DNA from: Micromonospora sp. C95
GTDB lineage: Bacteria; Actinomycetota; Actinomycetes; Mycobacteriales; Micromonosporaceae
DNA: 64,000 bases
Assembly (NCBI RefSeq): GCF_018070465.1
Contig: NZ_JAGPXT010000010.1
Span: 1-64,000, forward strand
Reading direction: 5' to 3'
In this document: one piece after another, positions 15,969 through 24,337 of the stretch
Position numbering within the stretch: position 1 is the stretch's first letter
Layout: each line of letters starts with the position of its first letter
The notes under the pieces: model-generated
Database searches by the model: none
Told to the model about the DNA's origin: nothing
Seen by the model: the letters and a program-made list of their open reading frames with translations, nothing else
Position numbers and translations under genes: made by a program

Positions 15969-16727
15969 TCAGTCCCGGGGGCCGCCGGCGACGTAGACGA
16001 CCTGGCCGGACACGAACGACGCGCCCTCGCTGGCCAGGAACGAGATGGTGTGCGCCACATCGTCGGGCCGGCCCACCCGGCGGACCGGGATCTCCGACTC
16101 GGCGTGCTTCTGCATCGCCTCGAAGTCCACCTTCATCCGGGCGGCGGTGGCCGCGGTCATGTCGGTGACGATGAACCCGGGCGCGACCGCGTTGACGGTC
16201 ACCCCGAACGGGCCCAGCTCGATGGCGAGGGTTTTGGTGAAGCCCTGCATCCCGGCCTTGGCCGCCGAGTAGTTGGCCTGGCCCCGGTTGCCCAGCGCGG
16301 ACGTGCTGGACAGGTTGACGATGCGGCCCCAGCGGGCCTCGACCATGTGCTTCTGTGCGGCCTGGCTGAACAGGAACGCCCCGCGCAGGTGTACGCCCAG
16401 GACGGTGTCCCAGTCGGCGTCGGTCATCTTGAACAGCAGGTTGTCGCGCAGCACGCCGGCGTTGTTGACGAGCACGGTCGGCGCGCCCAGGTCGGCGGCC
16501 ACCCGTTGCACGGCGGCCTCCACCTGGGCCCGGTCCGCCACGTCCGCGCCGACGCCGAGCGCCCGGCCGCCGGCCGCCACGATCGCGTCCACGGTCTCCT
16601 TCGTCGCCGACTCCTCGATGTCGACCACCGCGACGGCCAGCCCGTCGGCGGCCAACCGCCTGGCGGTGGCCGCGCCGATTCCCCGTGCCGCCCCGGTCAC
16701 GATCGCGACCCGCTGCCCTTCCGACAT
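15969..16727 (-). CDS. fabG: FabG-like short-chain dehydrogenase/3-oxoacyl-ACP reductase
   Basis: 252 residues; ATG 16727 has GGGAGGT upstream. The classical SDR layout is complete: TGAARGIG for NADP(H), VNNAG at ~90, the catalytic Ser (NLSSTSALG), and YSAAK giving Tyr and Lys. The sequence reads as a 3-oxoacyl-[ACP] reductase of fatty-acid synthesis; VLRDNLLFKM after NNAG is typical of FabG. It stands alone rather than in a fab cluster, so a specialised reductase of the same family is possible. Confidence 0.85.
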   Translation of the reverse strand: MSEGQRVAIVTGAARGIGAATARRLAADGLAVAVVDIEESATKETVDAIVAAGGRALGVGADVADRAQVEAAVQRVAADLGAPTVLVNNAGVLRDNLLFKMTDADWDTVLGVHLRGAFLFSQAAQKHMVEARWGRIVNLSSTSALGNRGQANYSAAKAGMQGFTKTLAIELGPFGVTVNAVAPGFIVTDMTAATAARMKVDFEAMQKHAESEIPVRRVGRPDDVAHTISFLASEGASFVSGQVVYVAGGPRD

Positions 16728-16867
16728 GCCTACCTCCCGGTAACTTGGCTCGACGGCAGGAGCCTAACCCACGCCGGGTCGCCCCGGTCTCCGTCGATCC
16801 CGACCTCCGGACCGCGCACGCCGGCCCGGAGGTCACCGGCCCACGGCGGGTCGGCCCGGCCTTCGGC

Positions 16868-18520
16868 TCAGTGCGACCAGGATCGACAGAGCCGGATCCA
16901 GCGGTAGCCGTACCCGGACAGTTGCAGTTTGTCCAGCTTGCCGACGTCGTCGTAGTTGCGGTCGGCGAGCACGTCGACGGGCAGGTCCGCCTCGGGTTGC
17001 AGCCGGCTGAGATCCACCTCGGCGTCGGCGGTGCCGAGGTTGTGCAGGAAGACCATCGTTCCGGTCGGCCCGTCGGCGCGGTGCGCCAGCACCCCCGGCG
17101 GCATCGGCACGTCGATGTGGCTGGTGGAGCCGCAGCCGATCTCCGGTGCCTCCCGCAGCGTCCGGATCATCCGCTCGAACCAAGCCAGCAGCGAGGTCCG
17201 GTCCCGGCGTTGGAGGGTGACGTTCACCTTCTCGTAGCCGAACTCACCCTTGTCGATGACCGGGCGGACGAGCTTCTCCGGCTCCGCGGTGGAGAAGCCG
17301 GCGTTCGGCTGGTTGGACCACTGCATCGGGGTACGGATGGCCTCCCGGCCGTCCAGCGACAGGTCCTCCCCCATGCCGATCTCCTCGCCGTAGCGCAGCA
17401 CCGGCGTGCCGCGCAACGCGAACTGCAGGGAGTACGCCAACTCGATGCGCCGGCGGTCGTTGCCCAGCATCGGCGCCAACCGGCGGCGGATGCCCCGGTC
17501 GTAGATGCGCATGTGCTCCTCGGGGCCGAACTGCGCGTACACCTCGTTGCGCTGTTCGGCGGTGAGCCGGGACAGGTCGATCTCGTCGTGGTTGCGCAGG
17601 AACGTCGCCCACTGCCCGCCCTGGGGCAGCGCCGGGGTGTCCCGTAGCGCCTCGACCACCGGTTCCGGATCCTGCCGGGCCAGAGCCAGCATCAGCCGTC
17701 CGTTGAGCATGAAGTCGAAGAGCATGTGCAGCCGGTTCGCCGAGCCGCCGCTGTCACCGAAGAAGGCGGGCAGGTTGTCGGGTTCGACGTTCGCCTCGGC
17801 CAGCAGGACCGCGTCCCCGCGCCGCCACTGCACGTGCTGGCGCAGGTCGGTGAGGAACTCGAAGTCCAGCTCCGGGTTCGGGTCACCGGGTTCGGTGCGC
17901 TCGATGATGAACGGCACCGCGTCCATCCGGAACCCGGCGACGCCGAGCTGGATCCAGAACGACATGATCTTCTTGATCTCGTCGCGTACCGCCGGGTTCG
18001 TGGTGTTGAGGTCCGGCTGGAACTTGTAGAACCGGTGGTAGTACCAGGCTTTCGCGGCCCGGTCGTAGGTCCAGGTCTCGTGCTGTTCGCCGGGGAAGAC
18101 CATGCCCTGATACCGGTCGGCCGGCTCCTGGTCGGACCAGACGTACCAGTCGCGGTACGGCGAGTCCGGCGAGGAGCGCGCGGACTGGAACCAGGGGTGC
18201 TGGTCGGAGGTGTGGTTCACCACCAGGTCGATGATCACCCGGATGCCCCGGTTGCTGGCCTGGTGCAGCAGCTCGGCGAAGTCACCCAGGGTGCCGAAGC
18301 GCGGGTCGACGTTGTAGAAGTCGGTCACGTCGTAGCCGTCGTCGTCGTTGGGCGACGGATGGATGGGGTGCAGCCAGAGGCAGGTCACCCCGAGCCGGGC
18401 GAGGTAGTCCAGCCGGCCGATCAGACCCCGGATGTCACCGACCCCGTCACCGTCGGAGTCCGCGTACGTGTCGATGTCGAGGCAGTAGACGACCGCCTCC
18501 GAGTACCACCTGTCAGACAT
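16868..18520 (-). CDS. GH13 alpha-amylase family protein, trehalose-synthase-like
   Basis: 550 residues from ATG 18520, with GGGAGAAGG upstream. The N-terminus (YSEAVVYCLDIDTYADSDGD) and the catalytic (beta/alpha)8 barrel match GH13 enzymes close to trehalose synthase. Catalytic residues are seen in GFRMDAVPFI (nucleophile Asp), LLAEANVEP (acid Glu) and FLRNHDEIDL (third Asp). A short beta domain ends the protein; no maltokinase part is fused. Likely roles are maltose-trehalose interconversion or alpha-glucan processing in the cytoplasm. It is divergent from the DUF1349 gene across 58 bp. Confidence 0.87.
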   Translation of the reverse strand: MSDRWYSEAVVYCLDIDTYADSDGDGVGDIRGLIGRLDYLARLGVTCLWLHPIHPSPNDDDGYDVTDFYNVDPRFGTLGDFAELLHQASNRGIRVIIDLVVNHTSDQHPWFQSARSSPDSPYRDWYVWSDQEPADRYQGMVFPGEQHETWTYDRAAKAWYYHRFYKFQPDLNTTNPAVRDEIKKIMSFWIQLGVAGFRMDAVPFIIERTEPGDPNPELDFEFLTDLRQHVQWRRGDAVLLAEANVEPDNLPAFFGDSGGSANRLHMLFDFMLNGRLMLALARQDPEPVVEALRDTPALPQGGQWATFLRNHDEIDLSRLTAEQRNEVYAQFGPEEHMRIYDRGIRRRLAPMLGNDRRRIELAYSLQFALRGTPVLRYGEEIGMGEDLSLDGREAIRTPMQWSNQPNAGFSTAEPEKLVRPVIDKGEFGYEKVNVTLQRRDRTSLLAWFERMIRTLREAPEIGCGSTSHIDVPMPPGVLAHRADGPTGTMVFLHNLGTADAEVDLSRLQPEADLPVDVLADRNYDDVGKLDKLQLSGYGYRWIRLCRSWSH

Positions 18521-18566
18521 GCCCCGATACCTTCTCCCGACCGGGACGTCGGCAAACCCGACTCGG

Positions 18567-18572
18567 TACGGT
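18567..18572 (+). promoter_or_regulatory. Leaderless-type -10 element TACGGT
   Basis: The hexamer ends 6 nt before ATG 18579 and no ribosome site is present, so the DUF1349 mRNA is probably leaderless. Confidence 0.5.
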
Positions 18573-18578
18573 GCCGGG

Positions 18579-19169
18579 ATGCGCAGCATCGATTGGTCCG
18601 GCGGCGACTGGCACGGCCGGCCGGTCCGGGTGACCGAGGAACCGGACGGCACGCTGGCCGTCGAGCCGGGTCACGGCAGCGACCTGTGGCGACACACCAG
18701 CTACGGCTTCGTACACGACGATGCCCCGGCCCTGCTCGCGCCGTTTCCGGTCGGTACGGCCGTGGAGGTCGACTTCCGGCTGGCCTGGACCGGGCAGTTC
18801 GACCAGGCCGGCGTGCTGGTCCGGGTGGACGACCGGAACTGGGTGAAGGCAGGCGTGGAGGTGAGCGACGGGCAGCCCCAGGTGGGCGCGGTGGTGACCC
18901 GGGACTTCTCCGACTGGTCCGTGGCGCCCGTGCCGGACTGGGCGGGCCGGGAGGTGAGCGTACGGGTCAGCCGCGCCGGTGACGCGCTCACCGTACGCGC
19001 CCGGGTCGCCGGTGAGTCGTGGCGACTGGTTCGGCTCGCCCCGTTGGCTCCGGACGCGACGGCGACCGCCGGGCCGTACTGCTGCTCACCCAGCCGGGGC
19101 GGGCTGGTCGTACGGTTCAGCGGCTGGCGCCTGGGCCCGGCCGACGAGGAACTGCATCCGCAGGAGTGA
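18579..19169 (+). CDS. DUF1349 concanavalin-like protein
   Basis: 196 residues from ATG 18579. The sequence LWRHTSYGFVHDD, FDQAGVLVRVDDRNWVKAGVE and YCCSPSRGGLVVRFS matches DUF1349, a beta-sandwich of concanavalin A-like fold found in yeast Ree1-type proteins and many bacterial cytosolic proteins. It has no signal peptide. Carbohydrate binding is plausible from the fold and from the divergent GH13 gene, but no activity is established. Confidence 0.85.
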   Translation: MRSIDWSGGDWHGRPVRVTEEPDGTLAVEPGHGSDLWRHTSYGFVHDDAPALLAPFPVGTAVEVDFRLAWTGQFDQAGVLVRVDDRNWVKAGVEVSDGQPQVGAVVTRDFSDWSVAPVPDWAGREVSVRVSRAGDALTVRARVAGESWRLVRLAPLAPDATATAGPYCCSPSRGGLVVRFSGWRLGPADEELHPQE

Positions 19170-19244
19170 GCCGTCCGACCGGTGTGCCTCGCGGCTGGGG
19201 CGGGTAAGGGCTCTCTTTACGCCGGAACCGCGAAGGGCAACATC

Positions 19245-19901
19245 ATGGCACTCGCCCAGGACGTCGACCCTGCTCAGGTCGGTGGGCTCACCGGCTGGGT
19301 CGCCGGGGTGATCGAGGCGGGCGGGGCGGTGGGAGTCGCCCTGCTGGTCGCCCTGGAGAGCATCGTCCCGCCCATCCCGAGCGAGATCGTCCTGGCGATG
19401 GCGGGATACCTGGCCGGCGAGGGCCGGTTCAACGTGGTCGTGGTGACCGTCGCGGCCACCCTCGGCTCGGTGCTCGGCGCATTGTTCCTCTACTGGGTCG
19501 GCGCGGTGGTCGGCGAGGACCGGCTCAAACGGTGGCTCGACCGGTTGCCCCTTGTCGATCTGGACGATCTGGAGAAGGCGGACCGGTGGTTCGAGCGGTA
19601 CGGCCGCTGGGCGGTCTTCTTCGGCCGGATGGCGCCGGTGGTCCGCAGCCTCGTGTCGGTGCCGGCCGGGGCGAACCGGATGCCACTCGTCGAGTTCATC
19701 ACGCTCACCACGCTGGGCAGCGGCATCTGGAACGGGATCTTCATCGGGCTCGGCTACGCCCTCGGCTCCCGCTGGCAGCAGATCGACCGCTACAGCTCCT
19801 GGTTCGACTACGGCATCCTCGCCCTGTTCACCCTCATGCTCGCCACCTGGGTGATCAAGAAACTCCGCCGCCGCCACCACACCCCCACCCCCACCCACTA
19901 A
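19245..19901 (+). CDS. DedA-family membrane protein
   Basis: 218 residues from ATG 19245, with GAAGGG upstream. DedA/SNARE-associated features are visible: the re-entrant loop with ESIVPPIPSE near residue 38, LGSVLGALFLYWVGAVVG, the FGRMAPVVRSLVSVPAG motif with conserved Arg and Pro, and GSGIWNGIFIGLGYALG. Family members are thought to be flippases for undecaprenyl phosphate or phospholipids and affect envelope integrity. The C-terminus is short and His/Pro-rich. A long palindrome follows 12 bp after the stop. Confidence 0.92.
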   Translation: MALAQDVDPAQVGGLTGWVAGVIEAGGAVGVALLVALESIVPPIPSEIVLAMAGYLAGEGRFNVVVVTVAATLGSVLGALFLYWVGAVVGEDRLKRWLDRLPLVDLDDLEKADRWFERYGRWAVFFGRMAPVVRSLVSVPAGANRMPLVEFITLTTLGSGIWNGIFIGLGYALGSRWQQIDRYSSWFDYGILALFTLMLATWVIKKLRRRHHTPTPTH

Positions 19902-19912
19902 CCCCACCCCCG

Positions 19913-19973
19913 GTTGATCATGAAGTTGTTGTCGCGCCACGCCGGGCGGAGCAACAACAACTTCATGATCAAC
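19913..19973. terminator. Long palindrome between convergent genes
   Basis: A perfect 19-bp stem (GTTGATCATGAAGTTGTTG at 19913-19931, complement 19955-19973) with a 23-nt loop. The arms are clearly less GC-rich than the surrounding DNA, unlike the GC-rich terminators here, so it may be a dispersed repeat used as a bidirectional terminator. Confidence 0.6.
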
Positions 19974-19987
19974 GCGGCGGGACCGGG

Positions 19988-21391
19988 TCAGGGGAGGGTG
20001 CGGAGGTGGGGGGAGACGGTGCGGGCGAAGGTGTTGTTGTTCGTGATGTCCCAGTTGATGGACCAGGTCATGGCGCCGCGCAGGGCGGGGTAGGTGCGCG
20101 GGGGGCGGAAGCTGCCGCAGTTGGTGGCCCGGGTCAGGCAGTCCAGGGCGGCGTTGACCACGCTTGGCGCGACTATGCCGCCGCCGGCCGCCCCCGGCCC
20201 GGCCGGCAGGCCGAGCCCGACCTGGTCGGGGCGCAGTCCCGCCTCCAACTGGATGCAGGCCAGCGCGACGATGAAGTTGACCGTCCCCTGGGCGTACGCG
20301 GCGTTGTTGTCGCAGCCGAGCATCGCCCCGGAGTTGTAGAACTGGGTGTTCACCACGGTCAGGATGTCCTTGATGTCCAACGCCAGCTTGAAGTAGCTGC
20401 CCGCCGGGTTCTGCATGTCGATGGTCTGCGGCGCCATGGCGATGATCAGCCCGCTGCCCACCTTCGCCCGCAGTGACCGCAGGGCCTGCGCCATGTACGC
20501 CGGGTTCAGCCCGTTCTCCAGGTCGATGTCGACGCCGTCGAAGCCGTAGCGCTGGATCAGGGCGTACACGCTGTCGGCGAAGGCCACCGCGGACGCCGAA
20601 CTGTTGACCACGACCCGGCCGGTCTCGCCGCCCACCGAGATGATCACCTTCTTGCCTCGGCTCTGGAGGGTCCGCACGTCGGCGGAGAACTCGGCGTCGG
20701 TGTACCCACCAAGCGCGGCGGACAGGCCGGGGTCGATGGCGAAGCCGACCGCGCCGGGCGTGCCGGTCGCGTCGGCGAAGGCGACCGCCACCAGGTCGTA
20801 CTCGGTGGGCACGTCACGCAGCCGCAGCTCGACGGCCGGGTTGTCGAAGTTGTGCCAGTAGCCGGTCAGGATGTGCTTCGGCAGCCCGCCGACCGGCGGC
20901 GGACTGGTCGGCGGCGGCGTCGTCGGAGGCGGCGTCGTCGTCGGAGGCGTGGTGGGCGGGGGCGTCGTCGGCGGCGGCGTGGTGGGCGTGGTGCCGCCCG
21001 TGCAGGCCGCGCCGTTGAGCCGGCAGTTCGCCGGTACGCCGGGACCGCTGCCCAGGAAGCCGAAGGAGACCGAGGCGCCGGGTGCGATGGTGCCGTTCCA
21101 GGAGCGGTTGGTGAAGGTGTACCGCTGGCCGCTGGAGGTCAGCAGCGCGTCCCAGTAGGTGCCGACCGTGGTGCCGGCGGGCAGGTCGAAGGCGAGACTC
21201 CAACCGTTCACCGTGGTGCCGCCACCGTTGGCGATCGTGTACTTCCCCTCCCAACCCGAGCCCCAGTCGGACGTCTTGACGAAGCTCGCGCTGACTCCGG
21301 CGGCGTACGCGGCGGGTGCCAGCCACACCGCGCCGAGCGCGGCGGCCAGCGCGCCGACCACCGACAGCACCAGGGTTCTGGACCGTTTCAT
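19988..21391 (-). CDS. Secreted GH18 chitinase with CBM2
   Basis: 467 residues from ATG 21391, which follows GGAGGGG by 4 nt. Signal peptide ~1-31 (KRSRTLVLSVVGALAAALGA, ending AAYAA). A CBM2 domain (~32-136) carries the usual surface Trp residues (SDWGSGWEG, NGWSLAF, NRSWNGT). A Thr/Pro linker (~140-180) joins the GH18 barrel, whose catalytic motif is DGVDIDLE with the acid Glu last. The extracellular enzyme should hydrolyse chitin. Its promoter, 50-78 bp upstream, is well formed. A neighbouring secreted GH16 gene on the same strand has its own promoter, so the two are separately transcribed. Confidence 0.93.
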   Translation of the reverse strand: MKRSRTLVLSVVGALAAALGAVWLAPAAYAAGVSASFVKTSDWGSGWEGKYTIANGGGTTVNGWSLAFDLPAGTTVGTYWDALLTSSGQRYTFTNRSWNGTIAPGASVSFGFLGSGPGVPANCRLNGAACTGGTTPTTPPPTTPPPTTPPTTTPPPTTPPPTSPPPVGGLPKHILTGYWHNFDNPAVELRLRDVPTEYDLVAVAFADATGTPGAVGFAIDPGLSAALGGYTDAEFSADVRTLQSRGKKVIISVGGETGRVVVNSSASAVAFADSVYALIQRYGFDGVDIDLENGLNPAYMAQALRSLRAKVGSGLIIAMAPQTIDMQNPAGSYFKLALDIKDILTVVNTQFYNSGAMLGCDNNAAYAQGTVNFIVALACIQLEAGLRPDQVGLGLPAGPGAAGGGIVAPSVVNAALDCLTRATNCGSFRPPRTYPALRGAMTWSINWDITNNNTFARTVSPHLRTLP

Positions 21392-21440
21392 GTGCCCCTC
21401 CAGCCCGGACGAAAATTCATGAACGTCAACCTGGCGCCTA

Positions 21441-21469
21441 TTATTAGGACTGTTAACTGTTTCTGTCCA
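21441..21469 (-). promoter_or_regulatory. Sigma-70-type promoter of the chitinase gene
   Basis: On the minus strand -35 TGGACA (21464-21469) and -10 TAATAA (21441-21446) are separated by exactly 17 bp. The spacer holds the near-symmetric ACAGTTAACAGT, a candidate regulator site. AT content is much higher than in flanking DNA. Confidence 0.65.
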
Positions 21470-21541
21470 GGGACGGAGCTTGGCGAATCGGCGCGGCCCC
21501 CGCGCTGCCGGAGGCGATGCCAGGGGGCCGCGCCGCACGCC

Positions 21542-22966
21542 TCAGCGGCGGAAGTGGAACCAGTTGACGTTCACGAAGTCGTTTGGCTGGCCGCTGGTGA
21601 AGGTGAGGTAGACGGTCCGTCGCCCGGTCACCCCGGAGACGTTGCCGGGCACCGAACGCCAGCTCTGCCAACCGCCGGTGTTGGCGATGGCGAAGCTACC
21701 GATGGGTGCGCTGGTCGGGCTGCCCACCCGCACCTCCACCAGGCCGCTGACGCCGGATGCCGCGCCGGAGGCGACCCGGGCCACGAAGTCGCGTGGCCCG
21801 CCGGAGCCGAACTCCACGTTGTCGAAGCGGACCCAGTCGCCGTTGCGCAGCGCACCGATGTTCTGCCCGCCCTCGGAACACGCCTCGACGATCACGCCGT
21901 TCTGGGCGTTGAAGGATTCGGCCTGGATGGTCGCGTACGCGTCCCGGGTACCGCCCGGCGGCGGGGTGGTCGGCGGCGGCGTCGTGGGTGGCGGGTTGCT
22001 GCCGCCACCCCGGCTGTAGACGGCGACGTAGTCGACGAGCATCGGCCGGCCGGGCACGGTGGCCGAGGTCGGCGTGGCGCTGCCGGCGACCCCGTTCGGG
22101 AAGGCGCCGCCCATCGCCACGTTCAGCAGCAGGAAGTAGCCGGCGTGGCTGGTCATCTGCGACCAGTACGGCTCACCGACCCGGCTCTGGCTTACCGTGT
22201 GGTAGAGCTGCCCGTCGACGTACCAGCGCAGCTGCTGCGGGCTGATCGAGGCGTCCCACTCGAAGCGGTAGGTGTGGAACGCCGACTGGCAGGTGCTACC
22301 GGGGCAGGCCCGGGAGGCGCCGATGCCGTTGAACTCGTCGCACGGACCGCCCGGTGCGACGCCGCAGTGCAGCACGCCCCAGACCGAGTTGAGTCCGTTG
22401 ACGTTCTCCATCACGTCGAACTCGCCGATGCCCGGCCAGTTCTGGTAGTTGCCCCGGTAGGGCGAACCGAGCGCCCAGAACGCCGGCCAGTACCCCGACG
22501 CGGCGGCACCGGTGACGTTCGGCATCTGGATGCGGCCCTCGATGGCCAGCACCCCGCCGGCCGGGGCCTTGAAGTTGCTGCGGACGGTCTCGATGCGGGC
22601 CGAGGTCCAGCGGCCGGCGCCGTCGCGCAGCGGGGTGATCCGCAGGTTGCCGGCACCGTCGTGGCTGACGTTGGCGGTGCTGTTGGTGTACGTCTGGATC
22701 TCGCCGGTGCCCCACTGGGGTGGACCACCCGGGTAGCTGGTGCCGGTGTCGATGATCCAGTTGCCGGAGGACGGGAGGGTGCCGGCCGCACCGGTGAAGT
22801 CGTCGCTCCACACCAGGCTCCAGCCCGACGGGGGTGGCGGCACGGCGGCGTCCGCGGTCGTGCCGAGCCCGGCCAGGACGGTGGTGACGGCGGTGAGCAG
22901 GACCAACGCCAGCGGCAGCCGGCGTCGCACAGGCGGGGCGGCGGATGCCGCCGGGGCAGATGTCAT
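21542..22966 (-). CDS. Secreted GH16 endo-beta-glucanase with CBM6
   Basis: 474 residues from ATG 22966. A twin-Arg-like basic start (VRRRLPLALVLLTAV) begins a ~41-residue signal peptide ending ADAA. The GH16 jelly-roll (~45-300) has the catalytic motif GEFDVMEN, with nucleophile and acid/base Glu; this spacing is typical of laminarinase-type (beta-1,3/1,3-1,4-glucanase) enzymes. A Pro/Thr/Gly linker (~305-330) precedes a CBM6-like domain (YATIQAESF ... WVRFDNVEFG ... FVNVNWFHF). It is secreted to attack beta-glucans such as fungal wall or plant polymers. A perfect 18-bp palindrome overlaps the promoter region, so sugar-responsive repression is likely. Confidence 0.92.
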   Translation of the reverse strand: MTSAPAASAAPPVRRRLPLALVLLTAVTTVLAGLGTTADAAVPPPPSGWSLVWSDDFTGAAGTLPSSGNWIIDTGTSYPGGPPQWGTGEIQTYTNSTANVSHDGAGNLRITPLRDGAGRWTSARIETVRSNFKAPAGGVLAIEGRIQMPNVTGAAASGYWPAFWALGSPYRGNYQNWPGIGEFDVMENVNGLNSVWGVLHCGVAPGGPCDEFNGIGASRACPGSTCQSAFHTYRFEWDASISPQQLRWYVDGQLYHTVSQSRVGEPYWSQMTSHAGYFLLLNVAMGGAFPNGVAGSATPTSATVPGRPMLVDYVAVYSRGGGSNPPPTTPPPTTPPPGGTRDAYATIQAESFNAQNGVIVEACSEGGQNIGALRNGDWVRFDNVEFGSGGPRDFVARVASGAASGVSGLVEVRVGSPTSAPIGSFAIANTGGWQSWRSVPGNVSGVTGRRTVYLTFTSGQPNDFVNVNWFHFRR

Positions 22967-22991
22967 GGACGTGCCTCTCTGCGGGGACGGG

Positions 22992-23009
22992 TGAGAGAGC
23001 GCTCTCTCA
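22992..23009. promoter_or_regulatory. LacI-family-type operator of the GH16 gene
   Basis: Perfect 18-bp palindrome TGAGAGAGCGCTCTCTCA placed 3 bp downstream of the -10 element. The GAGAGCGCTCTC core is typical of LacI-family (CebR/BglR-like) repressors of glucan genes in actinomycetes. Confidence 0.75.
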
Positions 23010-23012
23010 GGA

Positions 23013-23041
23013 GTTGTACGTCCCCCTCGCGCAGTTGTCAA
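23013..23041 (-). promoter_or_regulatory. Promoter of the GH16 gene
   Basis: On the minus strand, consensus -35 TTGACA (23036-23041) and -10 TACAAC (23013-23018) have a 17-bp spacer. The operator follows immediately, so a bound repressor would block the start site. Confidence 0.7.
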
Positions 23042-23178
23042 TGTCGATCGATGCGGCCGCTTCCGACCAACGACACACCGCGCCACACCGGCCGGAGTTT
23101 CCCGGTGCCACCACAGGGGGTAATTGCCGGCCGACCCGGTGCGGACGGACCGCCCGGCAGAAGTGGACGGTGGTAGTG

Positions 23179-24333
23179 ATGGTCACGCAGGCGGCACCGG
23201 CCCCGAGCCCTCCGGCCGAGGCAACCGAGCTGCTCACCGTGGGTGTCGAGGAGGAGTTCCTGCTCGTCGATCCGGACACCGGGGTCGCGGTGCCCGCGGT
23301 CGAGGCGGTCCTCGATCAGGTTTCGGCCGAGCTGCGCGGACAGGTCGAGCGGGAGTTCCAGACCAGCCAGATCGAGATCGGCAGCCCACCGGGACTGGAG
23401 CTCTCCTCGATCCGGCACTCCCTCGGCCTGCTCCGCGCCTCGCTCGCCGACGCCGCCGAGCGGGCCGGCGCCCGGTTGCTGGCGATCGGCACCGGGCCGA
23501 TCGACGGTCCGGTGCCCGCCGTGGTCGACAAGCCCCGCTTCGATCGGATGCTCGCCCGGTTCCGGCTGCTGGTTCCCGGGCCGGGCAACAACGGCATGCA
23601 CGTCCATGTCGGGGTGCCGGATCCCGACGCCGGCGTACAGGTGCTCAACCACGTGCGGCCGTGGCTGCCGATCCTGCACGCGGTCACCGCCAACTCGCCG
23701 TTCTCCCGAGGGGAGGACACCGGTTACGCCAGCTGGCGGTCGATCGAGTGGGAACGCTGGCCCTCGGTCGCGCCGACGCCCTACCTGGTCAACCACGAGC
23801 ACTACCAACGGCTGATCCGGCAGCTGATCAGCAGCGGCGTGATGCTCGACGAGGGGATGCTCTACTGGTACGCCCGGCTGTCGGCCAAGTACCCGACGGT
23901 GGAGCTGCGCATCGGTGACGTCTGCCCGACGGTCGACGACGCCGTCCTGGTCGCCGCGCTGGTCCGTGGGCTGGTGGCGACCGCGCTCGACGACATCGCG
24001 GCCGGGCGGCCACCGCTGCCGACCGACCATCACCTGCTGGTCGGCGCGCACTGGCGGGCCGCCCACGACGGGCTGGAGGGTGAGGCGGTCGACCTGTCCA
24101 GCGGTGAGCTACGGCCGGCCTGGGACCTGCTGCACCAGCTCGTCGGGCGCCTCGGGCCGGCGCTGGAACGCCACGGCGACCTCGCCGAGGTGACCAGCCT
24201 GCTGGAGGGGCTGCGCCGGCACGGCAGCGGTGCCCAACGGCAGCGTTCGGTGTACGCCCGGACCGGACGGTTGGAGGATGTGGTGGAGGACGTGACACGC
24301 CAGACCCGGGGCGAGAACGGGGGAAAGAGGTGA
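23179..24333 (+). CDS. YbdK-type carboxylate-amine ligase
   Basis: 384 residues from ATG 23179; GTG 23173 is an alternative. The GCS2 family signature is seen as LLTVGVEEEFLLVD near residue 20, with substrate/metal blocks TSQIEIGSP, NNGMHVHVGVPD, NSPFSRGEDTGYASWR and TVELRIGDVCPT. The family (E. coli YbdK) has weak glutamate-cysteine ligase activity; in actinomycetes, which use mycothiol, the true substrate is unclear. The stop lies 4 bp before the flavoprotein gene, so the two form an operon. Confidence 0.9.
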   Translation: MVTQAAPAPSPPAEATELLTVGVEEEFLLVDPDTGVAVPAVEAVLDQVSAELRGQVEREFQTSQIEIGSPPGLELSSIRHSLGLLRASLADAAERAGARLLAIGTGPIDGPVPAVVDKPRFDRMLARFRLLVPGPGNNGMHVHVGVPDPDAGVQVLNHVRPWLPILHAVTANSPFSRGEDTGYASWRSIEWERWPSVAPTPYLVNHEHYQRLIRQLISSGVMLDEGMLYWYARLSAKYPTVELRIGDVCPTVDDAVLVAALVRGLVATALDDIAAGRPPLPTDHHLLVGAHWRAAHDGLEGEAVDLSSGELRPAWDLLHQLVGRLGPALERHGDLAEVTSLLEGLRRHGSGAQRQRSVYARTGRLEDVVEDVTRQTRGENGGKR

Positions 24334-24337
24334 CCGC

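Noticed and set aside
20852..23176. A 774-codon open frame on the plus strand
   Set aside because: It covers two secreted hydrolases and their promoters in antisense; it contains a long Arg/Gly run opposite the Thr/Pro linker of the chitinase.
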